This document shows, piece after piece, positions 59,165 to 64,000 of a stretch of DNA of 64,000 nucleotides. The notes beneath the pieces were generated by a model. The model was given only the letters and a program-made list of their open reading frames with translations. It did not search any database and was not told the DNA's origin. Position 1 is the stretch's first letter. Every line of letters begins with the position of its first letter. Origin of the DNA: Chlorops oryzae (Eukaryota > Arthropoda > Insecta > Diptera > Chloropidae); NCBI GenBank assembly GCA_020466095.1, contig CM035808.1:23884296-23948295 (forward strand), written 5' to 3'. The position numbers and the translations under genes were made by a program.

Positions 59165-60480
59165 CCTAAAGTCTATTTATGTATATCTTTTTGAAGTAGA
59201 AGTCGTAGGCGAGCATGAACAAGCACGTACACTGCGGAGATCTTACCGGGCCGACGGCCGGCTGCGCACTAGGGATGGGTAAATTCGATTTTCGAATATT
59301 CGAAAATCGAATAAAATCGATCTTTTGCCCTAAAAGTACGAATTTTTTAAATCGAACATAAGAGGGCCGAAATTCGGTAGAATCGAAGTTTCCACCGAAA
59401 ATAATCGAATTTACTTGAAAAACGGGCAACACTGAAAACAGATGACATGCTCGGCTGTCACAACCAAAACATCTCGTCTGACAAAAAGAAATATTTGTCT
59501 CAGTTTAAAAGTTATCGTTTGACTAGAAACATAAAAGTCAATATTAAACAGTAAAATTTTTTTTTCAATAAAATAAAAGTCAAAAATGTTCTGGTTTTTG
59601 TTAAACTTTTTTATAAAAAGTTATAACTGTTACTGTCCCTGTTAAAAACTGTAATAAAAACATAAAAAACTGAATTTTTTTCTCTAAGGATCTTCTACCC
59701 GCTCTAATTTTTTACCTGTTGCGTGCCTCTTTTTGAGCAAAGCATAATGGGTTTAAATTGACCTGTAACTAGTTAAGACAATTTTCATTTCACTGTTGGG
59801 TATCATTTATCAAGATCAGACATGCACCTTAACAATCGTTTAATAACTTAAAAAATTCTGCGGGCTTGCTACACAAATTTTACGAATTTGGCTTAGATTT
59901 TTATTTCGCCGCTTTTCGGATGAAGTTAGACACGAAAAAGAATTAAAATCAATGTATTTCGAAGAATGTTTTATACGGGTCCAATTTAAAAACACTTTAC
60001 AAATTGTTTGAATTTCGAGCTTATATTAAAATATTCAACACATACAAGATTATGGAACCAGGTCCAATCAACGGGGAAATTTGATTTTAAACAATTTTCA
60101 TCACATTAATTGAACATTTTATTTACTAAGACTATTGTCTTGCTTTATATGTTTCTAGTATTTTTAATTCTTTTTCCCCCAAAATACTTTACAGCCAACT
60201 CCTCTTGCCTTCTGACCTCATCATGGTGCCAAAATATATACAGATATGCACTATCAAGTTGTAAGAATACTGATATATATGTTTTCTGAAAATTCGAATA
60301 TATTCGAATAAATCGAACTTGCAGTGCCACTTTTCGAATCGAATAGTCGAATGCTCAAAAAATGTTCGAAATTCGAAAAAATCGAATCTAGATTTGCACT
60401 ACCCATCCCTACTGCGCACTGAACAAGCACACGTATTGTCACGCTATTTATACTCTTTTCAAAATTGAGCAAAATGTCTT
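59165..60480 (+). repeat. Flanking repeat R2, copy 2, split by a hAT-like element
   Basis: R2 sequence runs from 59165 to the target site CTGCGCAC at 59262-59269 and resumes at 60412 after the inserted element, continuing through CACGTATTGTCACGC to about 60480. Removing the insert restores a continuous R2 copy. Confidence 0.8.
59270..60411. mobile_element. 1,142 bp non-autonomous hAT-like element, TSD CTGCGCAC
   Basis: The ends TAGGGATGGGTAAATTCGA and inverted TAGGGATGGGTAGTGCAAAT are flanked by the 8 bp duplication CTGCGCAC (59262-59269 and 60412-60419). Arms are full of TTCGAA/AATCGAA motifs on both sides (subterminal repeats). No transposase reading frame remains. TAGGGATGGG ends are typical of hAT. 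Confidence 0.92.
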
Positions 60481-61239
60481 TTTGAACTCAATTAAATGTT
60501 AATGTCAGTGTTGCCAAAAAAAAAACTGAGCAAAAAGTACACAAAACGGACCTTTTTTATAGAAAAGGTACGCACATATATATTTTTTTTTGAAAAAGAA
60601 AAATCACAAAAACTAACGCAATTTTTTAATCATGGTAATATATTTATACAAGATGATTTTGTTTTTTTTTTTTAGTCAAAGACTAGACTAAAAGACTAGT
60701 TTTGAGTATAAACTTATTAAAAATACTTTAACGAGCATCCGCTTTAGCGAGGCTCGCATTTAACGAGCATTCAAATTATTTCTATTGAATACTTTATATA
60801 ACGAGCAAAATGGCATACATTTTTTTCTGCACTCGGTTTAACGAGCAACAGAAAAAATCAGTGAAAAATCATAGAGAGAAACAAAGAGGAATGGAAGAAA
60901 TACAGCCCAATTCTGAATATTCCCAGGGAATTTACATTTACCGAGACTAAAATTAACACTTTTAAAATAGATAGGGTAAGGAAAATTATGAGTGGATCAA
61001 ATACCCATTCCCACATATTTAAAAAAGATGAAGTTTACTGCCGAGAAAAGTAAATTCCCCGGGAATTCGTTCCCCGGGAATATTCAGAATCGAGCTGATC
61101 GTTAGCCCAGTTTCTAATTTTAACCTTTAACAATCAAAGAAAAACTGAAATCGATAGTCCTGCAACTGTAATGGGGAGTTGAGCGAAATAGTACGCAAAT
61201 CGACCAAAAATAATTTGGTACATAAAAAGTACTCAGGTG

Positions 61240-62114
61240 CAGTGTTGCCGTTTTGGTAGAATTCTACCAATTTTGGTAAGAATTTATAAATAATTTTAGT
61301 TTTGGTAGATTGGTAGTTTTGCGTGAGACTTGGTAGATTTGCATCATTTCCTCTTCATCGAATTGAAATAATTTGGAAACTTCGAAGATAAACACAACGG
61401 AAAAGGTGGCAAATCTCTTGACTTTTGGGTGGAAAAGCGACATTTATTTTATATATCGCACACTAATCACTAAATCGGCACAACTCACAATTTTGAATTT
61501 CTCGGGCAAACAGCCTATAACTCTCGACGCCTGTAAAATCAATTTCTTTTCTTTATTTTGTATTATTCTTAATTAACTGCAGAATCAATAAATATCAATA
61601 TGAATTTTTCAAGTGCATCTTCTCCTGCAGTAAAATGTTGGCGAACATGAAATAATTGATTGAAAAAATTTTGAATTGTGCGGGTTTAGTGATTAGTGTG
61701 CGATATGTGTTTCGGTCGCTCAGAAGTTAATGCGTACCATGAATGAATGAGATGACAATTTCATACTTTGCTTCAAATTAAGTAAGTTTTCCCAGCTAGC
61801 TTTTATCAAAACAAAACAGAGAAATAAATTAGCATTTCCAGCCCTAAACAATGTTATGCTGGCAGCAGAATTGCTGCATTCAAAGTCAAGTGATAGAAGC
61901 GTTTGGTCTCTAAAAATTTATTTTAGTTTTTAAGTTCTTTTAGTTTTAAGAATTTTGTTATGTTTGTGGAATGAATTCTATGTTTTTTGATATTTTTTGT
62001 TTAATAAAAACGGAAAAAAGAACCATTTACTTCAAACAACTGTTTTGGTAGAATTTTGGTAGATTTTGTTGACAAGATTTGGTAAAAAAATTTCTTGGGG
62101 CTGCGGCAACGCTG
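61240..62114. mobile_element. 875 bp hAT-like MITE inside the outer element, TSD CTCAGGTG
   Basis: The ends CAGTGTTGCCG and inverted CAGCGTTGCCG are flanked by the 8 bp duplication CTCAGGTG (61232-61239 and 62115-62122). TTTTGGTAG repeats occur near both ends. It contains MITE M1 copy D (61452-61709). Confidence 0.9.
61452..61709. mobile_element. MITE family M1, copy D
   Basis: The left end is ATATCGCAC, then ACTAATCACTAAAT, then CGGCACAACTC. The inverted right end is ACATATCGCAC, then ACTAATCACTAAA, then CCCGCACAATTC. The ACTAATCACTAAA segment is private to this copy and present at both ends. It lies within the 875 bp hAT-like MITE. Confidence 0.8.
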
Positions 62115-62171
62115 CTCAGGTGATTGAAAAAGTACGCAATGCGTACTAAAGTACACAAAACGGCAACACTG

Positions 62172-62729
62172 ACAATGTGAGCTCGCGCGGCACCCATTTT
62201 GCACAGAGATTTTTCATATCCAAATATTGATGAATGATATGACCGACACGTTCCTTTGATATCTTTAAGGCCTCTGCTATCTCGATCAACTTCATTTTAC
62301 GGTCATTCAAAATCATTTTATAAATTTTTTTGATGTTTTCGTCGGTAACCACCTCTTTCGGGCGTCCACTGCGTTCACCGTCCTCCGTGCTCATTTCACC
62401 ACGCTTGAATTTTGCATACCATTCAATTATTGTTGATTTTCCTGGGGCAGAGTCCGGAAACTCATTATCAAGCCAAGTTTTTGCTTCCACTGTATTTTTT
62501 CCCTTCAGAAAACAGTATTTTATCAAAACACGAAATTCCTTTTTTTCCATTTTTTTCACAATAACAAAAGTTGCTTCACAAAAGACGCTCTATCTCACAA
62601 ACTAATTGACTTACAGACGTCAAATTTTGACACGAATCATTTGAAGGTTGCCACTATATAAAAATAATATCCATTTAATACTAGCGACGCCAGCTATGTG
62701 TCAGACCGGGGACTTATCAGCCAACCTGT
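62172..62729 (-). pseudogene. Mariner (irritans-type) transposase, 3'-truncated copy
   Basis: Read on the minus strand, the element starts at 62729 with a complete mariner end (ACAGGTTGGCTGATAAGTCC, then CCGGTCTGACAC) next to a TA (62730-62731). After a ~150 bp leader the transposase starts at about 62550 and stays open for about 125 codons. It covers the paired helix-turn-helix DNA-binding part (motifs such as WLDNEFPD and GRPKEVV) up to WVPRELT. It then stops abruptly against a hAT-like end at 62171. The catalytic DD34D half and the other inverted end are missing, so it cannot be active. The surviving part has no internal stop, suggesting a recent origin. The irritans assignment rests on the end sequence and protein motifs. 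Confidence 0.9.
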
Positions 62730-62874
62730 TATAATTATATTACCATGATGAAAAAATTACGTTAGTTTTTGTGATTTTTCTTTTTCAAAAAAAAAATATA
62801 TGTGCGTACTTTTTCTATAAAAAAGGTCCGTTTTGTGTACTTTTTGCTCAGCTTTTTTTGGCAGCACTGGTCAC

Positions 62875-63421
62875 TAGAGCTGGGATACTATCGATTGTCG
62901 GCACCATCGATAGCCACCGATACTATCGGCTCTGACCATCGATAGTTTTCGATAGTACCGAAATATAAAACACAAAAACAGCATACTGTGTTAGGGATCT
63001 CAGACGTTCCGACCGTAGCCAAGTCGTACGTAAAGTTAGCACGTCTGAGATCCCTATGAGACATTTCAGTAATACATTATTTTTGTCACCTGTGGACGCA
63101 CGGGGGAAATGAGAAATGCTCACAATATGCTTCAGCCTGGATTCTGGACTGGATCCATACCATATGACAATCACTTGAAATGCATTTTGCTTTGATAGTA
63201 AGCGTGTTCGCTGAAGAAGAAATATGGGCTGTTTTCGCTACATTTCTCGGCCATCCGTCACTGAAAAATTCGTGGCATGGACTGGATGTGCAAAGAAACT
63301 CCTGTTATATAAATATATGAATCACTTCGATAGTCGATAGTCAAAAAACCATCGATGGTGCCACCGATAGTATGAAACCATCGATAGTACCTTCGATAGT
63401 ATCGATAGTTTCCCAGCTCTA
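62875..63421. mobile_element. 547 bp hAT-like MITE rich in ATCGAT, TSD CTGGTCAC
   Basis: The ends TAGAGCTGGGATACTATCGA and inverted TAGAGCTGGGAAACTATCGA are flanked by CTGGTCAC (62867-62874 and 63422-63429). Many CCATCGATAG/ATCGATAGT units form subterminal repeats. Inside lies a hairpin AGGGATCTCAGACGT..ACGTCTGAGATCCCT (62994-63055). Non-coding. Confidence 0.9.
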
Positions 63422-63429
63422 CTGGTCAC

Positions 63430-63740
63430 TGTTTACTATAAATTTCATATATTACTATATATGTCACTCAGGAGCCGTTTCCATTTTGGCTCTTTCCAAC
63501 ACGGTCTTGGGTACCCACCACGGTCTTGGGTACCCACCAAAATGAGCATTTTGCACTGAGGTACTCACCAAAAGTATTTCTCTCTCGCTCTTCTTTTGCC
63601 TGCCGAGTAACATCTCTTTCTAACTGGCGCGAAACGTCCCGCGCAATATCTCTGAGAGTGACATATATTGTTATATATGATAAATTTTCTCTATGCCATG
63701 CCATGCCACGCAGTGCGCCGCAGTGCGTGAGTGTTTCTAC
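63430..63740. other. Non-coding, short direct duplication
   Basis: CACGGTCTTGGGTACCCACC is present twice in tandem at about 63498-63538. The overlapping 75-78 codon frames on the two strands have no domain. Confidence 0.5.
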
Positions 63741-64000
63741 CTTAAGGCCTTAATACCACTACCAGGGAGACATTTCCATTGAAGAGAAGAAAATTCCTGG
63801 AAAACTCTATATTTTCCACCCATATAAAAATCTGTTTGTATTTTCCTACCCAAAGAAATATTTATTTGTTGATTGGTAAGTGAGTTCAAAAGACAGCATA
63901 CTTACAGGAGTAGTTTTCGAAAAGACTTTAGCCTTCGAGAAAAAATTATGCTCAAGAAATGCGGATTTCAGTATGAAGATTGTCCTGATATAACAGGGGA
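63741..64000 (+). repeat. Dispersed repeat R1, copy 3 (runs off window)
   Basis: Nearly identical, in inverted orientation, to 12545-12900. It begins near CCTTAATACCACTACCAGGG, lacks about 60 bp present in copy 1 after AGACATTTCC, and continues past the window end. Confidence 0.85.

Larger units (their letters stand above)
60506..62869. mobile_element. Outer hAT-like element or nested pair of ends
   Basis: The left end CAGTGTTGCCAAAAAAAAAA and the inverted right end CAGTGCTGCCAAAAAAAGCT are each followed by GAGCAAAAAGTACACAAAAC. They remain inverted copies for about 145 bp. The left flank is GTTAATGT. Once the MITE at 62875-63421 and one copy of its duplication are removed, the right flank reads GTCACTGT (6 of 8 matching). 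A second CAGTGTTGCC end in the same orientation as the right end sits at 62171. The body may therefore be one element interrupted by mariner, or two copies joined. No transposase is seen. Confidence 0.65.

Overview
This 64 kb window is eukaryotic nuclear DNA from an insect, most likely a higher fly (Diptera). It has GT-AG introns, AT-rich noncoding DNA, tRNA-derived SINEs, RTE-type and RNase H-bearing LINE remnants, an irritans-type mariner fragment and a dense population of miniature inverted-repeat transposable elements (MITEs). The species cannot be fixed from sequence alone; a tephritid-like fly is only a guess. Two protein genes are well supported.

Layout. 1-8378 (minus): most of a large multi-zinc-finger nuclear protein. 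Two short N-terminal exons join a giant third exon that runs off the left edge. One apparent single-base deletion near 2635-2646 splits that exon into two reading frames. 8.4-44.9 kb: about 36 kb of non-coding DNA filled with transposon remnants, many of them delimited to the base by inverted ends and target-site duplications (8 bp hAT-like, TA, TTA, TTAA). It also holds an ~800 bp pyrimidine (CT)n tract and an ATCGAT-rich tandem repeat. 44.9-46.8 kb (plus): a complete four-coding-exon major facilitator superfamily (MFS) transporter of 560 residues. 47.06-47.32 kb: two ~130 bp MITEs back to back, sharing a TTA. 47.54-58.75 kb: an 11.2 kb satellite of a 21 bp GC-rich monomer with higher-order structure (20-mer, 420 bp; and ~1.78 kb). 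58.75-63.4 kb: nested hAT-like elements, a mariner fragment and MITEs. 63.74-64.0 kb: a dispersed repeat that also occurs inverted at 12.55-12.90 kb.

Most striking: (1) the 21 bp array, whose period is a multiple of 3 and whose monomer lacks stops in all six frames, so it produces long spurious ORFs on both strands; (2) a four-copy MITE family whose inverted ends carry a segment that differs between copies but matches between the two ends of each copy; (3) a layered transposon nest at 60.5-63.4 kb whose insertion order can be read from target-site duplications. I see no operon, CRISPR array or bacterial defence system. The two genes are about 36.5 kb apart and show no functional link.
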